Assembly: GCA_035534455.1 (NCBI GenBank)
Contig: DATLRV010000006.1
Span: 1-64,000 of the forward strand
Reading direction: 5' to 3'
Source: JAJYVT01 sp035534455
GTDB taxonomy: Bacteria > Actinomycetota > Acidimicrobiia > Acidimicrobiales > RAAP-2
Length of the DNA stretch: 64,000 bases
Positions within the stretch are counted from its first letter, which is position 1. Every line of letters starts with the position of its first letter. Positions 46,445 to 53,912 of this stretch are shown piece after piece. The translations under genes were made by a program, and so were the position numbers. The notes under the pieces were generated by a model, which did no database searches, had not been told where the DNA came from, and was given only the letters and a program-made list of their open reading frames with translations.

Positions 46445-47614
46445 ATGGACCTCTACGAGTACCAGGGCAAGCAGTACTTCGCCCGTTACGGCATCCCGAC
46501 CTCGCCGGGCGGCGTGGCGGACTCCGTCGACGAGGCCGTCGCCCAGGCGGAGGCTGCGGGCTACCCGGTCGTCGTCAAGGCGCAGGTGAAGGTCGGCGGT
46601 CGGGGCAAGGCCGGCGGTATCAAGCTGGCCGCAGACGCCCAAGAGGTGCGCCGCCACGCCGGGGCGATCCTCGGCATGGATATCAAGGGCCACGTGGTGC
46701 ACCGGCTCTGGGTCGAGCACGCGTCGGACATCGCGACCGAGTACTACGCGAGCTTCACGCTCGACCGACCGGCCAAGACGCACCTCGGGATGCTGTCGGC
46801 CGAAGGAGGGGTCGAGATCGAAGAGGTGGCGGCGACGAACCCCGGCGCCATCGCGCGGATCCACGTCGATCCAGTCCGCGGGCTCGACCTCGACACGGCC
46901 CGCCGGTGGGTCGACGACGCGGCGCTCGACGAGGCCGCCCGGGCCCAGGCGGCCGAGGTGCTCGTCGCCCTCTACCGCTGCTACGAGGAGGGCGACTGCG
47001 ACCTGGCGGAGATCAACCCCCTCATCCTCACCACCGACGGACGCGTCCACGCGCTCGACGCGAAGGTCACGCTCGACGACAACGCGCGGTTCCGCCACCC
47101 GGAATGGGACGAGTTCGCCGCGACCGAGACCGAAGACCCACGGGAGAAGATGGCCAAGGAGAAGGGGCTCAATTACATCGGTCTGGACGGCGACGTGGGG
47201 GTCATCGCGAACGGGGCGGGGCTCGCCATGAGCACCTGCGACGTGGTGAACCAGGTGGGTGGCCGGCCCGCCAACTTCCTCGACATCGGCGGCGGCGCGA
47301 ACGCCGACCTGATGTCTTCCGCCATGGAGGTCATCAACGCCGACCCGTCGGTGCGCTCGATCTTCGTCAACATCTTCGGCGGCATCACCCGGGTCGACGA
47401 GGTCGCCAAGGGGCTCATCGAGGCGTTGGGCCGCGTCGATCTCCGCTCGCCGATCGTGCTCCGTCTCGACGGCACCAACGCGGAGGAAGGCCGAGCGCTG
47501 CTGCAGCCGCATCTGTCCGACCGGCTCATGGCGGAGCGGACGATGCTGGAAGCGGCGCGCAAGGCGGTGGCGCTGGCGGGTGCAGCCGAGCAGAAGAGCG
47601 AGGAGCGAGCGTGA
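46445..47614 (+). CDS. sucC: Succinyl-CoA ligase, beta subunit
   Basis: ATP-grasp subunit of succinyl-CoA synthetase. 389 residues. MDLYEYQGKQYFARYGIPTS, VKAQVKVGGRGKAGGIKLA and the Mg-site region CDLAEINPLI are typical. GGGANADLMSSAMEVI and NIFGGITRVDEVAKG form the CoA ligase domain contact. ATG 46445 is four bases after the mutase subunit; GTGA overlap with sucD. Confidence 0.96.
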   Translation: MDLYEYQGKQYFARYGIPTSPGGVADSVDEAVAQAEAAGYPVVVKAQVKVGGRGKAGGIKLAADAQEVRRHAGAILGMDIKGHVVHRLWVEHASDIATEYYASFTLDRPAKTHLGMLSAEGGVEIEEVAATNPGAIARIHVDPVRGLDLDTARRWVDDAALDEAARAQAAEVLVALYRCYEEGDCDLAEINPLILTTDGRVHALDAKVTLDDNARFRHPEWDEFAATETEDPREKMAKEKGLNYIGLDGDVGVIANGAGLAMSTCDVVNQVGGRPANFLDIGGGANADLMSSAMEVINADPSVRSIFVNIFGGITRVDEVAKGLIEALGRVDLRSPIVLRLDGTNAEEGRALLQPHLSDRLMAERTMLEAARKAVALAGAAEQKSEERA

Positions 47615-48501
47615 GCATCTTCGTCGACGAGACGACCACCGTCGTCGTCCAGGGCGTGAGCCCGACGAGCCAGGGCTTGTACCACGGGCTGCGAAACCGG
47701 GCGTACGGCACGAAGGTCGTTGCGGGCACGAACCCCAAGCGCGGGGGTGAGGTGATCGAGGACATCCCCATCTTTGCGACCGTCGCCGAGGCGGTGCAGG
47801 AGACGGGCGCCACGGCCTCCTTCATCTCGGTGCCGCCGCCGTTCGCCGCCGCGGCCATCCTGGAGGCCGCCGAGGCGGGCATCGCCTTCATCGTCTGCAT
47901 CACCGAGGGGATCCCGGCGCACGACGAGGCGCGCACCTACAACCGGCTCGTCGAGGAGCATCCGGTGACCCGGCTCCTCGGGCCCAACTGCCCGGGCATC
48001 ATTTCGCCGGGGAAGTGCAATATCGGCATCACCTCGGGCGACATCGCCCTCCCCGGCGGGCCCGTCGGCATCGTCAGCCGTTCGGGGACGCTGACCTACC
48101 AGGCGCTCCACGAGCTGTCCCAGCAGGGGGTGGGGCAGACGACCTGCGTCGGCATCGGCGGGGACCCGGTGCCGGGGACGAACTTCATCGACTGCCTCGC
48201 CGCCTTCCAGGCGGACCCCGACACCAAGGCCGTCATGATGATCGGCGAGATCGGCGGCTCGGAGGAGGAGCGGGCGGCGGAGTTCATCTCGGCCAACGTG
48301 ACCAAGCCGGTCGTCTGCTACATCGCCGGCGTCACCGCGCCGCCTGGCCGGAAGATGGGCCACGCCGGGGCGATCATCTCGGGATCCAAAGGCACCGCCC
48401 AGGCCAAGATGGAGGCGCTGCAAAAGGCCGGGGCGACCGTCGCCGAGAACCCGACCGAGGCCGCGGTGCGGATGGTCGAGATCGTGAAGGAGCTCGGCTG
48501 A
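47611..48501 (+). CDS. sucD: Succinyl-CoA ligase, alpha subunit
   Basis: CoA-binding, phosphohistidine-bearing subunit. 296 residues. GTNPKRGGEVIEDIPIF and GPNCPGIISPGKCNIG are conserved, and His251 in GHAGAIISG is the phosphorylated residue. GTG overlaps the sucC stop. Its own stop overlaps the purN start as CTGA. Confidence 0.96.
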   Translation: MSIFVDETTTVVVQGVSPTSQGLYHGLRNRAYGTKVVAGTNPKRGGEVIEDIPIFATVAEAVQETGATASFISVPPPFAAAAILEAAEAGIAFIVCITEGIPAHDEARTYNRLVEEHPVTRLLGPNCPGIISPGKCNIGITSGDIALPGGPVGIVSRSGTLTYQALHELSQQGVGQTTCVGIGGDPVPGTNFIDCLAAFQADPDTKAVMMIGEIGGSEEERAAEFISANVTKPVVCYIAGVTAPPGRKMGHAGAIISGSKGTAQAKMEALQKAGATVAENPTEAAVRMVEIVKELG

Positions 48502-49100
48502 CCTCCCGCCGCGTCGCCGTGCTCGCGTCGGGATCCGGGACGATCCTCGAGGCCGTGCTCGAGGCAGGCGTCGGGGTCGCCATCGTGCTCGCCGACCGCC
48601 CGTGCCGTGCGCTCGAGCTCGCATCGGCTGCCGGGGTCGAGGCGCTGCTCCTCGATCGGCGGGCGTTCGGCGGCTTCGGGCCGGCGTTCGACCGCGCCCG
48701 CTACACCGACGTCCTCACCGAGACCCTGACGGCGCGCGACGTGGACCTGATCGCGATGGCCGGGTTCGGCACGGTGCTTGCCGGAAGCGTCCACGACGCC
48801 TTCGGCGGCCGCATCCTGAACACGCACCCCTCGCTCCTTCCCGCCTTCCCCGGCTGGCACGCGGTCGCCGACGCGCTCGCGGCAGGGGTGGTGACGACGG
48901 GCTGCACCGTGCACCTGGCGGTCACTGCGGTCGACGCCGGCCCGGTGCTCGCCCAAGAGGCGGTGCCGGTGCAGCCCGGCGACACCGAGGCCACCTTGCA
49001 CGAGCGGATCAAGCGCGTCGAGCGGCGCCTCTACCCGGCGACGATCCTGCGCGTCCTCGGAGAGCTCGAAGCGGCCGGTGCGGAGGCGAGACCGGCGTGA
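48498..49100 (+). CDS. purN: Phosphoribosylglycinamide formyltransferase, probable CTG start
   Basis: Third step of purine synthesis, formyl transfer from 10-formyl-THF to GAR. 200 residues from CTG 48498, within the sucD stop overlap (CTGA). This gives RRVAVLASGSGTILEAVLEA, a complete first beta strand. GTG 48519 is an alternative but cuts that strand. The active-site region is MAGFGTVL, then NTHPSLLPAFPGWHAV with the catalytic Asn-His, and VDAGPVLAQEAVPV. GTGA overlap with purH. Confidence 0.92.
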   Translation: MTSRRVAVLASGSGTILEAVLEAGVGVAIVLADRPCRALELASAAGVEALLLDRRAFGGFGPAFDRARYTDVLTETLTARDVDLIAMAGFGTVLAGSVHDAFGGRILNTHPSLLPAFPGWHAVADALAAGVVTTGCTVHLAVTAVDAGPVLAQEAVPVQPGDTEATLHERIKRVERRLYPATILRVLGELEAAGAEARPA

Positions 49101-50611
49101 GGGCGCTCCTCTCCGTCTACGACAAGACGGGCCTGGTCGATCTCGCGCGCGGGCTCAGCGAGCTCGGCTGGGAGCTCGTCGCGAGCGGCAACACCGCGAA
49201 GGCGCTCGACGACGCCGGGATCCCGCACACCCAGGTCGCCGACGTCACGCAATCCCCCGAGATGCTCGGTGGACGCGTCAAGACGCTCCATCCGCGCATC
49301 CACGGCGGAATCCTCGCCGACCGCTCCGTCCCGCAGCACCTCGCGGACCTCGAGACCCAGGGGATCGCGCCCATCGACCTCGTCGTGTCCAACCTCTACC
49401 CGTTCACCACCTCGCCGTCGATCGAGACGATCGACATCGGCGGCCCTGCGATGGTGCGCGGCGCGGCGAAGAACCACGCGTACGTCGCCGTCGTCACGTC
49501 GCCGGGGGACTACGGGGGAGTGCTCGACGAGCTGCAAGCTGCGGGCAGTCTCTCGGACGCCACGCGCCGCCGCCTCGCACGCGCCGCCTTCGCCCACACC
49601 GCCGCCTACGACGCCGCGATCGTCTCGTGGCTCGACGGCGACGACCCGCTGCCTCCCACCATCCATCTCGCGCTCGAGCGCGCGGACGTCTGCCGCTACG
49701 GCGAGAACCCACACCAAGCCGGCGCCCGCTACCGGTCCGGTCCGGGCTGGTGGGACGGCGTCGTCCAGCACGCCGGCCCTGCGCTCAGCTACTTGAACAT
49801 CTTCGACGCCGACGCCGCGTGGCGCCTCGTGCACGAGCTTGCGGCCGACGCCGCCGCAGCGTCCGCGGGCAGGGTCGCTGCGGTCGTCGTCAAGCACGCG
49901 AACCCCTGCGGCGCCGCCATCGCCGACGACCTCGCCACCGCGTACACCGGGGCGCTCGAGGGCGATCCGGTCTCGGCGTTCGGCGGGATCGTCGCGCTCG
50001 GCGGCGCGGTCACCGACGAGGTCGCGGAGGCCGTGGCCGCAGGGCCGCAGGCGGACGTGATCGTCGCCCGCTCCTACACCCCGGGCGCGCGTGAGCGGCT
50101 CGTGGCGCGGCGCAAGGCCACCCGGCTCCTGTCCGCGCCCTCGCCCGAAGCGCCCGGGCGCCAGCTGCGCACCCTCGGCGCCGCCGTCTTGGTGCAGGGA
50201 CCGGACGACTTCGCCTCCCCTCCGGATCGCTGGCGGGTGGCGACGGGACGGGCGCCGACGGACGCGGAGTGGCGGGACCTCGTCGTCGCCTGGCGGCTGT
50301 GCGCGCGCACGACGTCGAACGCGATCGTGGTCGTCGCAGGTGGCCAGGCGGTGGGGATCGGCGCGGGACAGCAGTCTCGGGTGGTCGCCGCGGAGCTGGC
50401 AGTCGAGAAGGCCGGCGACCGGGCGGCGGGCGCCGCGGGGGCGAGCGACGGGTTCTTCCCCTTCCCCGACGGCCTCGAGGTGCTGGCGCGAGCCGGCGTG
50501 CGGGCGGTGGTCCAGCCGGGCGGGTCGGTGCGCGACGCGGAGGTGGTCGCCGCCGCGGATGCGGCCGGTGTCGCCATGGTCCTCACCGGTGAACGGCACT
50601 TCCGGCATTGA
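49097..50611 (+). CDS. purH: Bifunctional AICAR transformylase/IMP cyclohydrolase
   Basis: Last two steps of IMP synthesis. 504 residues. The MGS-like cyclohydrolase domain (1 to about 190) has LLSVYDKTGLVDLARGL, SGNTAKAL and VKTLHPRIHGGILADR. The transformylase domain has YGENPHQAG, VVKHANPCGAA with catalytic Lys-His, and the C-terminal EGEPVSAFGG-like DPVSAFGGIVALGG. GTG overlaps purN and TTGA overlaps folD. Confidence 0.96.
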   Translation: MRALLSVYDKTGLVDLARGLSELGWELVASGNTAKALDDAGIPHTQVADVTQSPEMLGGRVKTLHPRIHGGILADRSVPQHLADLETQGIAPIDLVVSNLYPFTTSPSIETIDIGGPAMVRGAAKNHAYVAVVTSPGDYGGVLDELQAAGSLSDATRRRLARAAFAHTAAYDAAIVSWLDGDDPLPPTIHLALERADVCRYGENPHQAGARYRSGPGWWDGVVQHAGPALSYLNIFDADAAWRLVHELAADAAAASAGRVAAVVVKHANPCGAAIADDLATAYTGALEGDPVSAFGGIVALGGAVTDEVAEAVAAGPQADVIVARSYTPGARERLVARRKATRLLSAPSPEAPGRQLRTLGAAVLVQGPDDFASPPDRWRVATGRAPTDAEWRDLVVAWRLCARTTSNAIVVVAGGQAVGIGAGQQSRVVAAELAVEKAGDRAAGAAGASDGFFPFPDGLEVLARAGVRAVVQPGGSVRDAEVVAAADAAGVAMVLTGERHFRH

Positions 50612-51462
50612 CCGCCACCCTCCTCGACGGTGAGCGCGTCGCCGCGCAGGTGCGCGCGGACGTAGCCGGGAGAGCGGCGCGGCTCGCTGCCCGGGGGGTC
50701 CAGCCGGGCCTCGGGACGGTGCTCGTCGGCGACGACCCCCCGAGCGCGCGATACGTGGCGATGAAGATCGCCGACTCGGCCGAGGTCGGCGTCGCGAGCA
50801 TCCACGAGCACCTCCCCGCCACGGCGAGCCAGGAGGAGGTAGAGGCCGTCGTCGCGCGCTTCAACGCGGACCCCCGCGTGCACGCGTACATCGTCCAACT
50901 GCCGCTCCCTCCAGGCATCGACGAGCAGCGCGTGCTCCTCGCCGTCGACCCGGCGAAGGACGCCGACGGGCTCCACCCGCTGAACCTCGGGCACCTGGTG
51001 GCGAACCACCCCGGCGTCCTCCCGTGCACCCCCCTCGGCATCGTGGAGCTGCTGTCCGCCTACGACGTCCCCGTCGAGGGCCGACACGCCGTCGTGATCG
51101 GGCGGGGTCTCACGATCGGGCGTCCGCTGTCCCTCCTCCTTGCCTCCAAGCGGCGTGGCTGCAACGCGGCGGTCACGGTGGTGCACACGGGCGTCGACGA
51201 CATGGCGGGGATCGTGCGGACGGGCGACGTCGTCGTTGCCGCTGCGGGCCGGGCGGGGCTCGTCACCGCCGACATGGTGAAGCCCGGCGCGGCGGTGGTC
51301 GGTGCGGGCACGTCGTTCGAGGGCCGCCGACTCCTCTCCGACGTGGAGGAGTCCGTCGCAGAGGTCGCGGGCTGGATCACGCCGCGCATCGGCGGGGTGG
51401 GCCCGATGACGCGCGCGATGCTGCTGCGCAATTGCGTCCTGGCGGCCGAGGCGCTCCCGTAG
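50608..51462 (+). CDS. folD: Methylenetetrahydrofolate dehydrogenase/cyclohydrolase
   Basis: Interconverts 5,10-methylene-THF and 10-formyl-THF, supplying PurN and PurH. 284 residues. VGDDPPSARYVAMK carries the catalytic Tyr/Lys, with VQLPLPPGID and KDADGLHPLNLGHLV following. VVIGRGLTIGRPLSLLL is the NADP-binding region; most family members have GRSxxVGxP, here GRGLTIGRP, a mild variation. TTG 50608 overlaps the purH stop. Its own TAG stop forms half of the metF -10 box. Confidence 0.94.
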   Translation: MTATLLDGERVAAQVRADVAGRAARLAARGVQPGLGTVLVGDDPPSARYVAMKIADSAEVGVASIHEHLPATASQEEVEAVVARFNADPRVHAYIVQLPLPPGIDEQRVLLAVDPAKDADGLHPLNLGHLVANHPGVLPCTPLGIVELLSAYDVPVEGRHAVVIGRGLTIGRPLSLLLASKRRGCNAAVTVVHTGVDDMAGIVRTGDVVVAAAGRAGLVTADMVKPGAAVVGAGTSFEGRRLLSDVEESVAEVAGWITPRIGGVGPMTRAMLLRNCVLAAEALP

Positions 51463-51465
51463 CAT
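51460..51465 (+). promoter_or_regulatory. -10 box TAGCAT, leaderless geometry, for metF
   Basis: TAGCAT begins with the folD stop codon and ends six bases before the metF ATG, so the transcript may begin at the ATG. Confidence 0.45.
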
Positions 51466-51471
51466 TTGGCG

Positions 51472-52350
51472 ATGGCCCGAATCGCGGACCTCCTCGCGGC
51501 GGGGAAGACCTGGTCGTTCGAGTTCTTCCCGCCTCACTCCGACGCGGAGCAGGCGACGCTCACGCGCACCCTTTCCGAGCTCGAGCCGCTCCAGCCGTCC
51601 TTCGTCTCGGTCACCTACCGCGGCGGTGCCGCCTCGCGGCAGCGCACGTTCGACTTGGTGACCGGCATGCTGCACGTCACGGCGCTCACGCCGATGGCCC
51701 ACCTGACCTGCGTCGGCCACACCCGACTGCAGCTCGCCGAGATCCTCGTCGACTACCGCAAGGCCGGCATCGAGAACCTGATGGCGCTGGGCGGGGACCC
51801 GCTCCGGACAGGCGACGCCAGCCCGAGCGAGCTGCGCCATGCGCTCGAGCTGGTCGAGCTGGCGCACGCGGTCGGCGGCTTCTCGATCGGGGTGGCGGCC
51901 CACCCGGCGGGCCATCCGGCGTCGCCGGACATGGACGCCGACCGGGACCGGGTGGCCGAGAAGCTCGAGTTGGCCGACTTCGCCGTGACGCAGTTCTTCT
52001 TCGACGCCGGGCAGTACGCAGGCCTGGTGGACGACCTGGCACGCCGCGGCCTGCGAAAGCCCGTGCTGCCCGGCATCCTGCCCGTCACGTCCCTAGCGTC
52101 GATCCCCCGGATGGCCGAGATGGGCTCACCCGTCCCCGGGTGGGCACGGGAGCGGCTGCGGGCGGCCTCCGACGCCGGGGGGGACGACGCCGTGCGCGCC
52201 GAGGGCATCGCCATGGCGACCGAGCTCTGCCGGGCGCTCCTCGAGCTCGGCGCGCCGGGTCTGCACTTCTACACGTTGAACCGTTCGACGGCGACCCGCG
52301 AGATCTACCGCGCGCTCGGGCTCGCGCCCACCATGTCCACGCTGCGCTGA
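51472..52350 (+). CDS. metF: Methylenetetrahydrofolate reductase
   Basis: FAD-dependent reduction of 5,10-methylene-THF to 5-methyl-THF for methionine. 292 residues from ATG 51472; TTG 51466 would add two residues. WSFEFFPPHSDAEQATL, FVSVTYRGG, HLTCVGHTR, ALGGDPLR and the FAD/product region TQFFFD are all present, ending GLHFYTLNRS. It lies after folD, keeping the C1 genes together. Its last 46 bases overlap the 3' end of the convergent HNH gene. Confidence 0.95.
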   Translation: MARIADLLAAGKTWSFEFFPPHSDAEQATLTRTLSELEPLQPSFVSVTYRGGAASRQRTFDLVTGMLHVTALTPMAHLTCVGHTRLQLAEILVDYRKAGIENLMALGGDPLRTGDASPSELRHALELVELAHAVGGFSIGVAAHPAGHPASPDMDADRDRVAEKLELADFAVTQFFFDAGQYAGLVDDLARRGLRKPVLPGILPVTSLASIPRMAEMGSPVPGWARERLRAASDAGGDDAVRAEGIAMATELCRALLELGAPGLHFYTLNRSTATREIYRALGLAPTMSTLR

Positions 52351-53762
52351 GCCTGCAGGAGCACGTCGATGGTGAGATCCAGGTCGTAGCGTTCGCCGCC
52401 GACGGGCATCGTGCGCTCGTCGAACGTCCAGCCTTCGCGCTCGTGGAGCTCGATCAGCCCAGGCCCGGCCACGGCCGGGAGCTCCGTGCGGGCGGGGAGC
52501 GGAACCCCCTTGGGGGTCTCGACGGTGACGCGGGCGTGCGTATCCATGGCCAGCCGGTAGCCGCCCTCGTGGACGAGCCGATGGTGCGCCCTGCAGAGGC
52601 TGGCGAGATTTGTGAGGCGGGTCCGCCCCCCGTGGGACACGAACACGACGTGGTGGACGTCCACGTACCGGTGCCGATTGCATCCCGGCCACCGGCACCC
52701 GCCGTCCCTCGTGAGCACGGCTCGGCGCATCGAGTCCGGGACCTGCCGGGTGTGCCCTTCGGGAGCGGCGGTCCCGTCCGCGTCGAACACGAGGGTGGAC
52801 ACCGCGGCGTCGCACACCAGGCGCTGGACCGTATGGGCGGAGATCGCTCCCACCCCCTCGATGTGGGCGCATCCCTCGGACCTCGCATCGGAGAGTACCT
52901 GGCGGTCCGTGTGGACGACCACCGATGCCCGCGGACCCGACGGGAACGCCCGGCGCCCGCTCGTCGCCTGGTGGGCCTCGCAGACGGCGACGAGCGCGTC
53001 GGCGCGCCGGGCGGTGACCGGTTGCGCGACGCCCTCGGCATCGGGGTCGGACGTTTCCGCGGAGACGTCCGGCGCGGGCGTGCTGGGGCGCTGCGCGTCC
53101 GCGTCGAGCTCCTGTCGGGTCGCCTCGATCGCGGCGAGCACCGTGGCGCCGTCCTCGGGGGAGAGCTTCGCCTTGATCACCACCATCCCGTCGTCGTCGG
53201 TGTAGGTGTACAGGTACCGGTCTCGGTGGCGCCGCAATGCCTCGACGCCTTCATCGGCCGCGGCCCGCCGGAACGCCGTGACGATCCTCTCGAGCTGCGA
53301 GGCGGTCGCGTAGGCCGCCATCTCGACCAGCAACGCTTCGGTGGCCGGTGTGGCCACCCGCGTCATCGCCCGCACCTTCGAATAGGAGAGCTCCCCGCGG
53401 GCGAATCCCTCGCGAATGGCCGGCAGGCGGATCAACGCCCGCCCGACCCGGACGTGCTCGCGGCCGACGCCCTCGCTCATTCCGCACCGCCACGAGAGCC
53501 AGTGTGCGCACGAGCGCGCGCCCTGGTCGGCCCAGATCCCCCGGCGGTCGACCTCGGCCACCATGAGGGTGAAGCGGCACTCCGCGGCAGCGATGTGTGC
53601 GGCGTGGGTGCACAGCGCCGTCTCGAGCGCCTCGTCGGAAAGGCTCGTCGGGTCCGGTGGACGGCTGCGGGTGGGCGTTCCCGCGGAAACGTCCAGCGGT
53701 CCGCGCCCCGGGTCGCCGCCGCGGGAGTCCCCGTCGTCGGGGTCATCGGGAGGTACGAACAT
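52305..53762 (-). CDS. DUF222/HNH endonuclease domain protein
   Basis: 485 residues. An N-terminal helical DUF222 (13E12-type) domain, including VDRRGIWADQGARSCAHWLS, is followed by a low-complexity linker (about 245-270). The HNH nuclease (about 355-401) has CRWPGCNRHRYVDVHHVVFV and then LCRAHHRLVHEGG, with Cys pairs and the His-Asn-His core. This family is multi-copy in actinobacteria, some copies intein-like or phage-linked; the biological role is unknown. The start ATG 53762 lies seven bases after a minus-strand TATCGT box; GTG 53795 would add 11 residues. The 3' end runs 46 bases into metF on the other strand. Confidence 0.88.
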   Translation of the reverse strand: MFVPPDDPDDGDSRGGDPGRGPLDVSAGTPTRSRPPDPTSLSDEALETALCTHAAHIAAAECRFTLMVAEVDRRGIWADQGARSCAHWLSWRCGMSEGVGREHVRVGRALIRLPAIREGFARGELSYSKVRAMTRVATPATEALLVEMAAYATASQLERIVTAFRRAAADEGVEALRRHRDRYLYTYTDDDGMVVIKAKLSPEDGATVLAAIEATRQELDADAQRPSTPAPDVSAETSDPDAEGVAQPVTARRADALVAVCEAHQATSGRRAFPSGPRASVVVHTDRQVLSDARSEGCAHIEGVGAISAHTVQRLVCDAAVSTLVFDADGTAAPEGHTRQVPDSMRRAVLTRDGGCRWPGCNRHRYVDVHHVVFVSHGGRTRLTNLASLCRAHHRLVHEGGYRLAMDTHARVTVETPKGVPLPARTELPAVAGPGLIELHEREGWTFDERTMPVGGERYDLDLTIDVLLQAQRSVDMVGASPSAR

Positions 53763-53769
53763 GCGTTCG

Positions 53770-53775
53770 ACGATA
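53770..53775 (-). promoter_or_regulatory. -10 box TATCGT, leaderless geometry (minus strand)
   Basis: On the minus strand TATCGT ends seven bases before the ATG at 53762. This supports the shorter start of the HNH gene. Confidence 0.4.
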
Positions 53776-53840
53776 CCGAGGGGCTGTGACACCACCCGCC
53801 GGCTCGTCGGCGAGCCGCCTCGTCCAGTCCCGCGGCCCTC

Positions 53841-53905
53841 GTCGTGCGGCCGTCGTGCGGCCGTCGTTCGGCCGCCGTTCGGCCGCCGTTCGGCCGCGTG
53901 CGGCC
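53841..53905. repeat. 11-bp tandem repeat, five full units plus one
   Basis: Units start at 53841, 53852, 53863, 53874 and 53885 with consensus GTCGTTCGGCC, plus a 10-bp unit at 53896. Positions 2 and 6 vary (T/C, T/G). It lies seven bases beyond the icd stop and about 80 bases upstream of the HNH gene. Every unit carries part of a CGGCCG palindrome, so the array can fold on either strand. Confidence 0.9.
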
Positions 53906-53912
53906 GCGGCGC

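Noticed and set aside
51024..53789. 921-codon plus-strand frame across folD, metF and the HNH gene
   Set aside because: Out of frame with folD and metF and antisense to the HNH gene, whose nuclease motif is intact on the minus strand.
53841..53905. Short tandem array considered as a CRISPR
   Set aside because: Units are 11 bp without spacers, and no cas genes are nearby.
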